Shown here in pieces: positions 33,390 to 42,460 of a stretch of 64,000 nt of DNA. Source of the DNA: Tessaracoccus antarcticus. GTDB taxonomy: Bacteria > Actinomycetota > Actinomycetes > Propionibacteriales > Propionibacteriaceae. Below the pieces are notes generated by a model that did no database searches, was not told the DNA's origin, and saw nothing but the letters and a program-made list of their open reading frames with translations. Both the position numbers and the translations under genes were made by a program. The stretch covers positions 1,488,001-1,552,000 of the forward strand of contig NZ_REFW01000001.1 in NCBI RefSeq assembly GCF_003688855.1, in the 5' to 3' direction. Each line of letters begins with the position of its first letter. Position 1 is the first letter of the stretch.

Positions 33390-33845
33390 TCAGTCAGCCA
33401 GCGTGACGTCCTCGCGCCCCACTCCCAGCGACTCCAGGGGGACGTTCCAGACCTCCACGCGCCGTGGGGACCAGGCGCACATCGTCTGCGCTTCATCTTC
33501 GATCACGTGGAACTCCAGCGTGCCGTGCCCCGTGTGCAGGATCTCAGACGACTCGGTGCACCGATTCCAGACCGCCACCACCGCAACGCCGTCGGTGAGT
33601 GTGACGTCTCCCAGTTCGCCGGTACGGGCCTGTCGCATGTCCGCCGGCAGATCCTTCACCCATTGATCCCACGCCCCCTGATCGGCGAGCAGTGTGGCTC
33701 CCTGCATGAGGACCTGCTGGCCGACCGGATCCTTCGACTCCTCGTGCCAACTGATCACCACCGTTCCCACGCTCGGTGTTGTGCATCCAGTCAGCAGCAG
33801 CAGAGCAGTCACTGACACTGCGATGACACCGCGGCTCGGTTTCAT
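33390..33845 (-). CDS. small lipoprotein of unknown function
   Basis: 151 residues from ATG 33845. Lipobox LTGC with a 21-residue signal peptide (RGVIAVSVTALLLLTGC). Two further cysteines (WNRCTESS, TMCAWSP) may form a disulfide. No family recognised. A ribosome site AGGAGG and the -10 TACCCT lie upstream, so this gene has a leader. It is 50 bases ahead of the helicase on the same strand. Confidence 0.7.
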   Translation of the reverse strand: MKPSRGVIAVSVTALLLLTGCTTPSVGTVVISWHEESKDPVGQQVLMQGATLLADQGAWDQWVKDLPADMRQARTGELGDVTLTDGVAVVAVWNRCTESSEILHTGHGTLEFHVIEDEAQTMCAWSPRRVEVWNVPLESLGVGREDVTLAD

Positions 33846-33959
33846 GGGGGCCTCCTGGCGTTCAGGGTAGGCGGTCACCACCTCGACGTTGGGCTGAAGT
33901 CGGAAGAAAAGGTGCTCCCCGGGGTTCCATTATCGAACGCGTGAGCGTATTATGGAGGC

Positions 33960-34507
33960 ATGGGAGCGACGGGAGGGTCGGCGGCGGAGCGGCTGAAGGC
34001 CGCCGTGGTGGCGCAGCGTCGCGGCGCCGCTGATGAGCTGCAGGCGTTGGTGGACCTGGTGGTGGACTACGACATCATCATTGATGATGACCTGATTGAT
34101 GTGTTGGTGACGTCGACCGTTCCTGGTGGTGGTGAGGGCACCCCGCGGGCAGCAACGTCACGATCCAACCGGTGATCGACCTGAACACTCTCCCGGCGGA
34201 ACACCAGTACCGGCCCTCCGCCCGGATGCGGGAGGCAACCCAGTTGCTCTACCCCACCGAAATGTTCCCCTACTCCCACACCCCGAGTCGGGGTCTGGAC
34301 CTGGATCACAGCGAGGCGTACCGGCCCTCGTGTCGTGACCCCCAGACAGGGATCGGGTTGCTGGCACCGTTGGGCAGGAAGGTCCACCGCGCGAGGACGG
34401 CGGGGGCCTGGCGTGCGCTGCACCGGGCTGCCGGGGAGATCGTGTGGACCAGTCCGCTGGGGTTTGAGTACCTCGTCACGCCGGAGCGCACCGTCGCGTT
34501 GGAGTAG
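33960..34507 (+). pseudogene. decayed DUF222-HNH endonuclease-like gene
   Basis: Two remnants. 33960-34140 encodes an N-terminal DUF222 start (MGATGGSAAERLKAAVVAQR, then DYDIIIDDDLIDVL) with TATTAT six bases upstream. About 34148-34507, in the +2 frame relative to the first, encodes the C-terminal HNH part: GLDLDHSEAYRP, TGIGLLAPLGRKVHRARTAGAW, YLVTPERT. The middle (some 250-300 residues in intact 13E12-type proteins) is gone, and the two ends meet in different frames. The HNH metal-binding DH remains but CxxC cysteines are not seen. Such proteins are scattered in actinobacterial genomes, often as repeats. Confidence 0.75.
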
Positions 34508-34524
34508 TCGAAGGCGGCGGACGC

Positions 34525-34530
34525 TAGCCT
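34525..34530 (+). promoter_or_regulatory. -10 box TAGCCT of the RNase HI fusion gene
   Basis: TAGCCT, seven bases before the GTG start at 34538; leaderless geometry that also fixes GTG as the start. Confidence 0.5.
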
Positions 34531-34537
34531 TCGTGTC

Positions 34538-35440
34538 GTGATCATTGCTGCTGCTGACGGTTCGTCGCTGTCCAACCCCGGTCCCGCAGGCTGGGCCTGG
34601 TACGTGAGTGACGACATCTGGGCAGCGGGCGGATGGCCCCACGGCACGAACAACATGGGCGAACTGATGGCAGTGCTCGACCTCCTCCAGTCGACGGCGC
34701 ATGTGGAGGAGCCCATCAGGATCCTGTGCGACTCCCAGTACGTCATCAATTCGCTGACCAAGTGGATGCCGGGATGGAAGCGCCGCGGGTGGAAGAAGGG
34801 CGACGGCAAACCAGTGCTCAACGTCGACCTCATGAAGGAACTCGACGTCGCGCTTCAGGACCGCGAGGTGGAGTTCGAGTGGGTCAAGGGTCACGCCGGT
34901 CACGCCATGAATGAGGCCGCCGACGTCCGCGCGCGCGCAGCGGCCACCGCCTTCCAGCAGGGGGTCCCCGCCGACGAGGGGCCCGGGTTTCCCGAGTCCA
35001 CCACGCAGCCCGCCAGGCGGCAGGAGTTCGCACCCAAGACGGTGGACGAGGAGCCCGACCTCTTCAGTTTTGACGCCCCCGCCGAGCCGGAGTCAACGAC
35101 CCCTGGCAACGCGAGCCCCCGTACGAAGGCGTGGCTGATCCGTCTGACCCGTGAGATTCTCAGCGAAGAGGTTCGAACTGATCCGAAGAAGCTGCGGGAG
35201 CTCCTGCACCACGAATTCGTGTCCCACTCCGTGGACGGCGAGATTGTCACGGCCGCCCACGGCGCATGGGAACCGACGTCACCAGACTTCGAGGTCCTCG
35301 GCATTGATGAATACGCCGACGGACTCGTCGGCATGCGATGGATTCACCACGCCGACGGTGACCGACTGAGGTTCTCGCTCTGGCAGAAGCTGCCCGCGGG
35401 CTGGAAGCTGCGATTCGCCCAGGTGACCCGGCAACCCTGA
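34538..35440 (+). CDS. rnhA: ribonuclease HI with C-terminal NTF2-like domain
   Basis: 300 residues. RNase HI domain 1-135 with the DEDD catalytic carboxylates: D7 (AAADGSS), E42 (NNMGELMAV), D65 (ILCDSQYVI), D129 (NEAADVRA), plus the basic handle WMPGWKRRGWKKGDGK. It cuts RNA in RNA-DNA hybrids. A Pro/Thr/Glu-rich linker (140-195) leads to a second domain (about 197-300; RLTREILSEEVRTDPKKL, LLHHEFVSHSVDG, LRFSLWQKLPAGWKLRFAQV) of the DUF4440/NTF2-like cone type, which usually binds a small ligand or dimerises. Fusion of RNase HI to this fold is unusual. Confidence 0.9.
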   Translation: MIIAAADGSSLSNPGPAGWAWYVSDDIWAAGGWPHGTNNMGELMAVLDLLQSTAHVEEPIRILCDSQYVINSLTKWMPGWKRRGWKKGDGKPVLNVDLMKELDVALQDREVEFEWVKGHAGHAMNEAADVRARAAATAFQQGVPADEGPGFPESTTQPARRQEFAPKTVDEEPDLFSFDAPAEPESTTPGNASPRTKAWLIRLTREILSEEVRTDPKKLRELLHHEFVSHSVDGEIVTAAHGAWEPTSPDFEVLGIDEYADGLVGMRWIHHADGDRLRFSLWQKLPAGWKLRFAQVTRQP

Positions 35441-35465
35441 CCCGACGCAGCTCCGCGGAGCGCCG

Positions 35466-36026
35466 ATGGGACCATGGGGCATGGACACGCCCACCACGGA
35501 TGACCAGCCACGCGCGGAAATGACCCTCGAGGGACCCGACAGGGGGATCATCCGAGAGCTCGGGGGAAAGTGGGCCTGGCGTTTCTGGTGGCCACTGGGG
35601 CTGTGGGCGCTGAGTGCTGCGTCCATCGCCACGTTTCGACCCGGCGCTTCCACCGAGGCGCCCATCCCTCTGCTCCTCGGTGGCCTCATCACGGCGGTCC
35701 TCATCTGGGTGATGGGTGCCGGTTCCGCCATCAAACATGGCCACAACAGAACCCTCGTCCGGATGATCGCGACCGTGACCACGGTCGTGGTCAGTGGCGT
35801 GGGCATCGCGGTGGGGGCGGTGGCCCGGGTCCTTGAGGCCACCATCGTCGGCAACGACAACGCAAGGATCTTCATCACCGGCTCCGGCAAGGGGGAGGAT
35901 CACACTCAGTTCATCGGCCTCACCGAGAACCTGTACCTCGACCACGGCGTCCAAATCCTCGCCGTGATCGCCGTCATCTGTTGGTTCCTGGTCGGCAGGG
36001 CGGGCGTGGGTGGAAAGGCCCACTGA
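35466..36026 (+). CDS. four-helix membrane protein, unknown
   Basis: 186 residues from ATG 35466; ATG 35481 (GACCAT five bases upstream) would give 181. Predicted helices at about 38-58, 66-86, 98-120 and 158-178, with a hydrophilic loop (GNDNARIFITGSGKGEDH). No family recognised. It follows rnhA after 25 bases and may share its transcript. The 207 bases to metG contain no further gene I can support. Confidence 0.6.
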   Translation: MGPWGMDTPTTDDQPRAEMTLEGPDRGIIRELGGKWAWRFWWPLGLWALSAASIATFRPGASTEAPIPLLLGGLITAVLIWVMGAGSAIKHGHNRTLVRMIATVTTVVVSGVGIAVGAVARVLEATIVGNDNARIFITGSGKGEDHTQFIGLTENLYLDHGVQILAVIAVICWFLVGRAGVGGKAH

Positions 36027-36220
36027 CGCGCACTCCCACGGGAACAGTGATGCAGCCGGGTTGCTGGTTGGTTCCCGAGCACGCGGACAGGGCCGCGGTC
36101 AGCAGCACCCCGGTGGAGATCCATCGCCTCGTCATCTCCACTCCCTCAAGTCTGACCTCGGGTTGGCACGAACCAGCCCGCCCTCTGCAGATGGTGTGAT
36201 CTGCGTTGGAGCCACGGCTA

Positions 36221-36226
36221 TAGGAT
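36221..36226 (+). promoter_or_regulatory. -10 box TAGGAT of metG
   Basis: TAGGAT, seven bases before ATG 36234. An in-frame ATG at 36225 overlaps this box and so cannot be the start of a transcript made from it. Confidence 0.5.
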
Positions 36227-36233
36227 GACGCCC

Positions 36234-38024
36234 ATGTGTGCTGATGTTCTTGCCGCCGTCGCGTGGCCCTACGCGAATGGCCCCCGTCACATCGGACACG
36301 TCTCGGGGTTCGGTGTTCCCTCTGACGTGTTCTCCCGCTTCAAGCGGATGACCGGGCACAACGTGCTCATGGTCTCCGGAACGGACGAGCACGGCACCGC
36401 CATCCAGGTGAAAGCGGAGCAGGAGGGGCTGACGGCACGCGAATGCGCCGACAAGTACCACCGCATCATCGCCACGGACCTGCAGGGACTGGGCCTGTCC
36501 TACGACCTCTACACCCGCACCACCACACCCAACCACTACGCGGTGGTGCAGGAGGTGTTCACGGCGCTCCACGACAACGGCTACGTCGTTGCCCAGACGC
36601 AGATGGGGGCGCTGTCCCCGTCGACGGGCCGCACCTTGCCCGACCGCTTCATCGAGGGTATCTGCCCCATCTGCGGCTTCGACGGCGCCCGGGGCGACCA
36701 GTGCGACAACTGCGGCAACCAGTTGGATCCCGCCGACCTCATCAACCCGCGCTCGCGCATCAACGGGGAGGCGCCGAACTTCGTCGAGACGGAGCACTTC
36801 TTCCTCGACCTGCCGAAACTGGCCGACGCGCTGGGCGCCTGGCTGGACACTCGCGAGGACTGGCGCCCCAACGTCTTGAAGTTCAGCCACAACCTTCTGG
36901 CCGACCTGCGTCCGCGCGCCATCACCCGCGACCTCGACTGGGGCGTCCCCGTACCCCTCGACGGCTGGCGGGATGCGCCCATGAAGCGCATCTACGTCTG
37001 GTTCGACGCCGTCATCGGCTACCTGTCCGCGTCGATCGAATGGGCCAGGCGCAACGGTGACCCCGAGTCGTGGCGCACATTCTGGAACTCCGAGACGGCC
37101 GAGTCCTACTACTTCATGGGCAAGGACAACATCGTCTTCCACTCCGTCATCTGGCCCGGCATCATGCTGGGCGCCAACGGCCAGGGCGCCGTCGGTGGCG
37201 AAGTGCACGAGGCCCTGGGTGAACTGCAACTGCCCACCGAGGTGGTCTCCAGCGAGTTCCTCACCATGAAGGGCTCCAAGGTTGCCAGTTCCCGCGGGGC
37301 CTCGATCTTCGTGGGTGACTTCCTCAAGGAGTTCGGTCCCGACGCGCTGCGGTTCTACATCGCAGTCGCCGGCCCGGAGAACCAGGACACTGACTTCACG
37401 TGGGACGAGTTCATCCGACGGATCAACTACGAGCTCGCCAACGAGTGGGGCAACCTCGTCAACCGGTCCATCTCCATGGCGCACAAGCAGGTGGGTGCCA
37501 TCCCGGAGCGTGGGGAACTGACCTTCGAGGACGGCCAGCTGCTCGACGCATCCTCGAACGCCTTCACCACGGTCGGAGAACACATCGCCGCCCGCCGGTT
37601 CAAGGCAGGCATCACCGAGGCCATGCGCATCGTCGGTCTGGCCAACAAGTACCTCAGCGACCAGGAGCCCTGGAAGCTGAAGGAGGACCCCGAGCGACGC
37701 GACACCGTGCTGCACGTGGCGCTACAGGCCATCAGCGACTGCAACACCCTGCTGACGCCCTTCCTCCCGCACTCCGCCCAGAAGATCTTCGAGGCGCTGG
37801 GTGGCGAGGGTGTCTGGGCCGCGCAGCCGGAACTGGTGGAGGTCACCGACGGAGACCTCACGTACCCGATCCTGCAGGGTGACTACGCCTCGGAGCAGGC
37901 CCGCTGGGCGCCCCGCATGATCGTCGCCGGAACCCCGTTGCAGAAGCCGACACCGCTGTTCACCAAGCTCGACGAGACCCTTGGCCAGACCGGCCCCAGC
38001 TGGGCCCCCATCGCCACGGACTGA
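36234..38024 (+). CDS. metG: methionyl-tRNA synthetase
   Basis: 596 residues from ATG 36234. Class I synthetase charging tRNA-Met. HIGH motif at 19-22 (PRHIGHVSG), the connective-peptide zinc knuckle C144-x2-C147-x9-C157-x2-C160 (four-cysteine, single-knuckle type 1 form), and the KMSKS equivalent reading [11 protein letters not shown] near 345-355. The anticodon-binding helical domain follows ([35 protein letters not shown]). No C-terminal tRNA-binding EMAP domain. Chosen start matches the leaderless -10 box. Confidence 0.96.
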   Translation: MCADVLAAVAWPYANGPRHIGHVSGFGVPSDVFSRFKRMTGHNVLMVSGTDEHGTAIQVKAEQEGLTARECADKYHRIIATDLQGLGLSYDLYTRTTTPNHYAVVQEVFTALHDNGYVVAQTQMGALSPSTGRTLPDRFIEGICPICGFDGARGDQCDNCGNQLDPADLINPRSRINGEAPNFVETEHFFLDLPKLADALGAWLDTREDWRPNVLKFSHNLLADLRPRAITRDLDWGVPVPLDGWRDAPMKRIYVWFDAVIGYLSASIEWARRNGDPESWRTFWNSETAESYYFMGKDNIVFHSVIWPGIMLGANGQGAVGGEVHEALGELQLPTEVVSSEFLTMKGSKVASSRGASIFVGDFLKEFGPDALRFYIAVAGPENQDTDFTWDEFIRRINYELANEWGNLVNRSISMAHKQVGAIPERGELTFEDGQLLDASSNAFTTVGEHIAARRFKAGITEAMRIVGLANKYLSDQEPWKLKEDPERRDTVLHVALQAISDCNTLLTPFLPHSAQKIFEALGGEGVWAAQPELVEVTDGDLTYPILQGDYASEQARWAPRMIVAGTPLQKPTPLFTKLDETLGQTGPSWAPIATD

Positions 38025-38203
38025 TCCCTTCCGGGGCGACGGCGTAGTGAGGGCTGCTCAGGTGTCGACTTTCTCTGTTGCCTGAGTGCCGCCCATGAGG
38101 GACCAATGGCGGTGTAGCGAAGGGCTGGTGAGGGGGTGGGCGTCCTTCGATAAGCCCTGCTCGTTCTACACATTGTGGTGCCCGGTGTCCGTCGTTGCTC
38201 GGT

Positions 38204-38845
38204 CTACGCAACCGTCGCGGATGGGCGCGGTGAGCCCGCGGTGCGCTTCTGACCAGCCAACTCGGCGACGATGCGCGTCGCCTCCCGCATGCCCACGGGT
38301 CGGAAGCCCGCAGTCATGGCGTCGCGGGTCAACTGGGGTTCGCTGCGGTGGATGGCGATGCCACGGCGCAGCAGCACCGCCGGCGTCTTCCGCTTCTCCT
38401 TCAGGTCCCGCGCCAGGCGGCGGGCGAAGTTGGTCGAGCGGTGACGGGCCAACCACAGTGCCTCGACGGGTAGTCCGGCTGCGTGCGCCGCTGCAAGGAG
38501 CGGGGGCGCAAAGATGCCTTCGACCATCAGGACTCGTGCATCACCCAGGTCCAGCACGCGTGACCCGACGCGCTTCGACTGGGAGATGTCGTACTGGGGC
38601 ACCTCCGTGCTGCCGTCCCGCAGCAGCCGGGCGATCGTCTCAAGGGCCAGATCGCAATCCCACGACGCTGCGTCGTCCCAGTCGACGATCCCGAGGGTGC
38701 GGGGCAGGCCTGGGTGGTCCAGATCGCGATAGAACTCATCCAACGACAGCGACGCGACGCCGCCGGAATCCGTGGCCGCCCGGCTGAGCCGAGACTTGCC
38801 ACAACCTGAGGGTCCCGCCACCAGCAGCAGTGTCCTTGAAGTCAC
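38204..38845 (-). CDS. uridine-kinase-like P-loop kinase
   Basis: 213 residues from GTG 38845, six bases after TAGGCT. P-loop GPSGCGKSRLS (11-21), SLDEFYRDLDHPGLPR with the catalytic Asp region, and DWDDAASWDCDLALETIARLL, the uridine kinase/phosphoribulokinase-family pattern; LMVEGIFAPPL is the Walker-B-like strand. Probably phosphorylates a nucleoside or small alcohol. It is shorter and more divergent than Udk, so the exact substrate is open. The 179 bases between it and metG hold no gene. Confidence 0.75.
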   Translation of the reverse strand: MTSRTLLLVAGPSGCGKSRLSRAATDSGGVASLSLDEFYRDLDHPGLPRTLGIVDWDDAASWDCDLALETIARLLRDGSTEVPQYDISQSKRVGSRVLDLGDARVLMVEGIFAPPLLAAAHAAGLPVEALWLARHRSTNFARRLARDLKEKRKTPAVLLRRGIAIHRSEPQLTRDAMTAGFRPVGMREATRIVAELAGQKRTAGSPRPSATVA

Positions 38846-38851
38846 CAGGGC

Positions 38852-38857
38852 AGCCTA
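38852..38857 (-). promoter_or_regulatory. -10 box TAGGCT of the uridine-kinase-like gene
   Basis: Minus-strand TAGGCT, six bases before GTG 38845. It supports use of GTG as the start. Confidence 0.5.
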
Positions 38858-38892
38858 CCGGTCCTGAAGGGCGACAGACTCAAGGTCGGTCG

Positions 38893-40725
38893 TCACCAGG
38901 AGCCGACGCTGCCGCCTCCACCGCCGAAGCCGCCGCCGCCACTGAAGCCGGAGAAGCCCGAGGAGCTTCCGGAGGCGCCCTGCACGTTGGCGGCCGCCGC
39001 CGCTGCCGAGGCCTCGGCCATGGCGTTGTTGAAGCCGTGGGTCAGGTTGCCCAGCATCGTGGCGAAGATGTAGCTGTTGTACAGGTTCGCGCCGTAGTAC
39101 CAGGACAGGTCGGCCTCGTAACGCCCAGCGGCCCCGAGGTCGGCGAACACCTTGGCCCACCGGTCCGCCACGCCGAAGATCATGGCGTAGGGGAGGTACC
39201 GGCTGAAGACGTCGACCCCCTCCTCGAACTTGATCTGGTCAGCCTCGGCGGTGCGCAGGTACAACTCGAAGCCCTTGGTCTCCGCCAGGACCGCCGAGCC
39301 GAGCGCGGTGCGGGTGCGGAACCGGCCGGACATCACGATGAGGCCAATGCCGAGGACCGCAACGGGGATGGCGGCCAGGCCCCAGCCGATCTGGGCGAGG
39401 CCGAAGCCTGCGACCCCCGCGACCGCGAGGATCACGACTCCCAGCGCTATGGGTGCCAGCTGGGAGGTGGCGGGATTCCGCTTGAACCACTTCCGGCTGA
39501 CCACGCGGGCGTACAGGTCGGCCTTGGCCTTGTCCTGGAGTCCTGCGTAGCTGGCGTCCTTCAACTCGCTGACCCGCACTTCGTCGCCAGTCTTGAAGAT
39601 GCGCTCCAGCAGTTTGCTCTCGTACTTGACCAGCTCGTCCGCCTCGCGGCGGGTTCGCGTCAGGAGGTGGTCGTTGTTGCCGGCATCGCTGATCCTCAGG
39701 TGCCCGCGCACTGCCAGGTCCACGAGGGTGGCGGAAACGTCGACGGTGTCCGCGGTCGCGTCCACGAGGGTTCCGATCTCCCCGGGGCGGGTGCTCTTCG
39801 GGGGCCGGAACGCGACCGCAACGTTCTGCTTGCCGGACCTCTTGCCGATCCGGACGTTGTCACCCTTGCCGGGGGTGAGGCCGGGGGTCAGCCCCACGAA
39901 AACGTCGTCGCGGGCGTGGCGGCGGAAGATGGTGACCAGCGCCACCACGGCCCCCAGGCCCAGGAGTCCGGCGGTTGCGCCGGTCCCGGCGTTCACTTCG
40001 AACATGTTGGTGGCGGTGACGCGCCTGGTCTTGATCTGCTGCACGCCCCCGAAGGTGCCGGCGGGGAAGCCGGCCACCACCTGCACAGGGTTTCCGGGAT
40101 CCAGCGTGGCGATGGTGTAGGTGGCGGAGCTGCCCGTGGCGCTGTTCGTGCACTTCTCCTGGAAGTCGGTGCCGTAGAAGCAGGCGGTCCGGGAGACGTC
40201 GGCGGGGCCGTTGATGCTCACCTGGACGTCGCTCATGCGGGACGTGGTGCCGCCGCCGATCGCGTTCCAGCTGAACTCATCCAGGCCGCTCTGCGCCTGG
40301 TTGGACACGATCAGGCCCTTGACGGTGTACGAGACGATGTAGCTCTGCGGGGTGGTGTAGAACGTGTCCTCCTGCCCCACGCGGAGCAGCACGTTCCCGT
40401 CCTGACGCTCCAACGACGTGTCACTGCGGGCCCCGGAGGGGGACGACACCTGGATGTCGGAGATGGGGAACGAGAACCACTCGTCCGGGTTCTGGCCGTC
40501 CTCCTGCCGTTCGGGGAACACGAACGTGGGTCCGCGACCCCGGAACTGGCTGAAGTCCATGACCATGTCGATGGTCACCTGGGTGTCGCCCCCCGGAGTC
40601 AGGGTGGCATCGATGTGGTACTTGGTGATGGGTGCTGACTGGTCGGCGCTGGCAGGTGAGGCCACCCCCAGCATCCCCACGACTGCCAACAGCAGTACGG
40701 CCAGGCCCATGCGCATCGTCCTCAT
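38893..40725 (-). CDS. DUF2207 membrane protein with Gly/Ser-rich tail
   Basis: 610 residues from ATG 40725, with TACCCT (40734-40739) eight bases upstream. Signal peptide (to ASPASA), an extracytoplasmic DUF2207 domain (about 30-240; ITKYHIDATLTPGGDTQVTI), a transmembrane helix (about 248-266), a cytoplasmic winged-helix-like segment (READELVKYESKLLERIF, TGDEVRVSELKD), two further helices (about 405-445) and a second cytosolic part with SRYLPYAMIFGVADRWAKVFADLG. The C-terminus GGGGFGGGGGSVGSW is the Gly-rich end typical of this family. Function unknown. Confidence 0.85.
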   Translation of the reverse strand: MRTMRMGLAVLLLAVVGMLGVASPASADQSAPITKYHIDATLTPGGDTQVTIDMVMDFSQFRGRGPTFVFPERQEDGQNPDEWFSFPISDIQVSSPSGARSDTSLERQDGNVLLRVGQEDTFYTTPQSYIVSYTVKGLIVSNQAQSGLDEFSWNAIGGGTTSRMSDVQVSINGPADVSRTACFYGTDFQEKCTNSATGSSATYTIATLDPGNPVQVVAGFPAGTFGGVQQIKTRRVTATNMFEVNAGTGATAGLLGLGAVVALVTIFRRHARDDVFVGLTPGLTPGKGDNVRIGKRSGKQNVAVAFRPPKSTRPGEIGTLVDATADTVDVSATLVDLAVRGHLRISDAGNNDHLLTRTRREADELVKYESKLLERIFKTGDEVRVSELKDASYAGLQDKAKADLYARVVSRKWFKRNPATSQLAPIALGVVILAVAGVAGFGLAQIGWGLAAIPVAVLGIGLIVMSGRFRTRTALGSAVLAETKGFELYLRTAEADQIKFEEGVDVFSRYLPYAMIFGVADRWAKVFADLGAAGRYEADLSWYYGANLYNSYIFATMLGNLTHGFNNAMAEASAAAAAANVQGASGSSSGFSGFSGGGGFGGGGGSVGSW

Positions 40726-40787
40726 GCTTCCCAAGGGTAGTCATGACACAAGGACGATGGCGCCAGGCCTCCCGTACCCGTCGTCGA

Positions 40788-42446
40788 TCAGACGCCCAGG
40801 GCCGTGGCCATCTGCTCGCGTAGCCCCTTGAGCAACCCGGCTGCCAGTGTTCGTGCGGCGGTGCCGGTGGAGGAGTCGGCCGGCGACAGCACCACCTCCA
40901 GGTAGCACTTCAGCTTGGGTTCGGTGCCGGAGGGCCGGGCCACCACGTGGATGCTCTCGCCCGTGAGTTCCACACCGTCGGTGGGGGGCAGGCCTTCCCC
41001 GCCCTCCAGCAGGTCGCGGTACGCGACGGGCTCGTCGAGCAACTCCGTCGGCGGGTTGGCGCGCAGCCGAGCCATGGCGTCGGTGATCTCGGAGAGGTTC
41101 TCCACCCTCACCGACAGCTGGCTGGTGGCGTGGAGCCCGTACGTGGCGGCGATCTCGTTGAGGCGGTCCTCGAGCGTCTTGCCCTCGGCCTTCAGTTCGG
41201 CCACGAGCCGCAGCACGGTCAGGGCAGCGGTGAGTCCGTCCTTGTCGGGCACGGAGTGGGGGTCGCAGCAGTAGCCGATGGCCTCCTCGTACCCGAATGC
41301 CATGTCCGGCACCCGACCGATCCACTTGAAGCCCGTGAGCGTGATGACGTGCTGCCTGCCGGCCGCATGAGCGATCTTGCGCAGCAACGTCGAGGACACC
41401 ACGGAGTTGGCCAGCACACCGGGGGCGCCGGAGCGGATGATGGCATCGCCCAACAGCCCGCCGAGTTCGTCGCCGGTGAGCATCCGCCATGCGCCGTCAA
41501 TCCTGCTGGCGACGGCGCACCTGTCGGCGTCCGGGTCGTTGGCGATGACGACGTCGGCGCCCTTCTCCTCGGCCAGTGCCAGGGCGAGGTCGATGGCGCC
41601 CTTCTCCTCCGGGTTCGGGAACGCGACGGTGGGGAAGTCGGCATCGGGTTCGGCCTGTTCGGCCACTTCGATGCCAGCCGGGAACCCGGCTGCGGCGGCG
41701 ACGTCGCGCATCGGCTTGCTGCCGACGCCGTGCATGGCGGTGTGCACCCACGTCACGTCGCGGGGAGCGTCTGCGGGCACCAGGGTGGCGGCGTGGGCCG
41801 TGTAGGCCTCCTGCAGCTCGCCATGAACCACCACGTACTCGTCGCTGCGGTCGACCTTCTGCAGCGTCTCCGGCGGGAAGTTCTCGATGTGCGAGGCGAT
41901 CTCCGCGTCAGTGGGGGGAATGATCTGCGACCCGTCGCCCAGGTACACCTTGTAGCCGTTGTCCTGCGGCGGGTTGTGGGACGCCGTGACGACGATCCCG
42001 GCCACGCACCCGAAGTGGCGGACGCCGAACGCGACAAGAGGAGTGGGGGTGGGCTCGGACGTCAGCAGCACGCGATAGCCCTGACCGGCCAGAATCCTTG
42101 CGGACTCGCGGGCGAACTCGTCGGACTTCCAGCGCGCGTCGTAGCCGATGAGCACCTTGCCGCCGGCGTGGTCGTTCGCGTCCAGCCAGGCCCCGATGCC
42201 GGCCGCGGCGGCGCCCACCACGAGCGCGTTCATGCGGCTGGGACCGGGCCCGGTCCTGCCGCGCAGCCCGGCCGTCCCGAACTGCAGGAAGCCGTCGAAC
42301 TGCGAACGCAACTGCTGCAGGGCGTCCTCCCGCAGCGACGGATCCTCCAGTTGGCGCATCTGCTGCCCGAGGTGGGCGCGGGTGTCGGGGTCCGGGTCGG
42401 CGGCCAGCCAGGCGCGTGCCTGTGTGATGAGGGTCTTGTCGGTCAT
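40788..42446 (-). CDS. pmmB: phosphomannomutase/phosphoglucomutase-type alpha-D-phosphohexomutase
   Basis: 552 residues. Four-domain phosphohexomutase: phosphoserine S156 in VTASHNPPQDNGYK, metal loop DPDADR (304-309), sugar loop TGFKWIGRVPDM-GYEEAIGYCC and the C-terminal phosphate-binding ARPSGTEPKLKCY. Long form, as in mycobacterial PmmB (Rv3308) and B. subtilis PgcA; converts sugar 1- and 6-phosphates or phosphopentoses. Downstream of and cotranscribed with the purine nucleoside phosphorylase (15 bases), which suggests a role with ribose 1-phosphate (phosphopentomutase activity), as inference. Substrate not decidable from motifs. Confidence 0.9.
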   Translation of the reverse strand: MTDKTLITQARAWLAADPDPDTRAHLGQQMRQLEDPSLREDALQQLRSQFDGFLQFGTAGLRGRTGPGPSRMNALVVGAAAAGIGAWLDANDHAGGKVLIGYDARWKSDEFARESARILAGQGYRVLLTSEPTPTPLVAFGVRHFGCVAGIVVTASHNPPQDNGYKVYLGDGSQIIPPTDAEIASHIENFPPETLQKVDRSDEYVVVHGELQEAYTAHAATLVPADAPRDVTWVHTAMHGVGSKPMRDVAAAAGFPAGIEVAEQAEPDADFPTVAFPNPEEKGAIDLALALAEEKGADVVIANDPDADRCAVASRIDGAWRMLTGDELGGLLGDAIIRSGAPGVLANSVVSSTLLRKIAHAAGRQHVITLTGFKWIGRVPDMAFGYEEAIGYCCDPHSVPDKDGLTAALTVLRLVAELKAEGKTLEDRLNEIAATYGLHATSQLSVRVENLSEITDAMARLRANPPTELLDEPVAYRDLLEGGEGLPPTDGVELTGESIHVVARPSGTEPKLKCYLEVVLSPADSSTGTAARTLAAGLLKGLREQMATALGV

Positions 42447-42460
42447 TCTCGCTCCCGTTT

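Noticed and set aside
36027-36233. Possible T-box or SAM-type leader before metG
   Set aside because: The metG promoter box lies seven bases before the start codon, leaving no leader, and no T-box core sequence was seen.
38025-38203. Short inverted repeats (CTCAGG/CCTGAG and AGGGCT/AGCCCT) between metG and the kinase-like gene
   Set aside because: Six-base arms with long loops are expected by chance; no clear terminator or mobile-element end can be argued.
38830-40638. A 602-codon plus-strand frame opposite the DUF2207 gene
   Set aside because: Gly/His-rich antisense shadow without a credible start or family.
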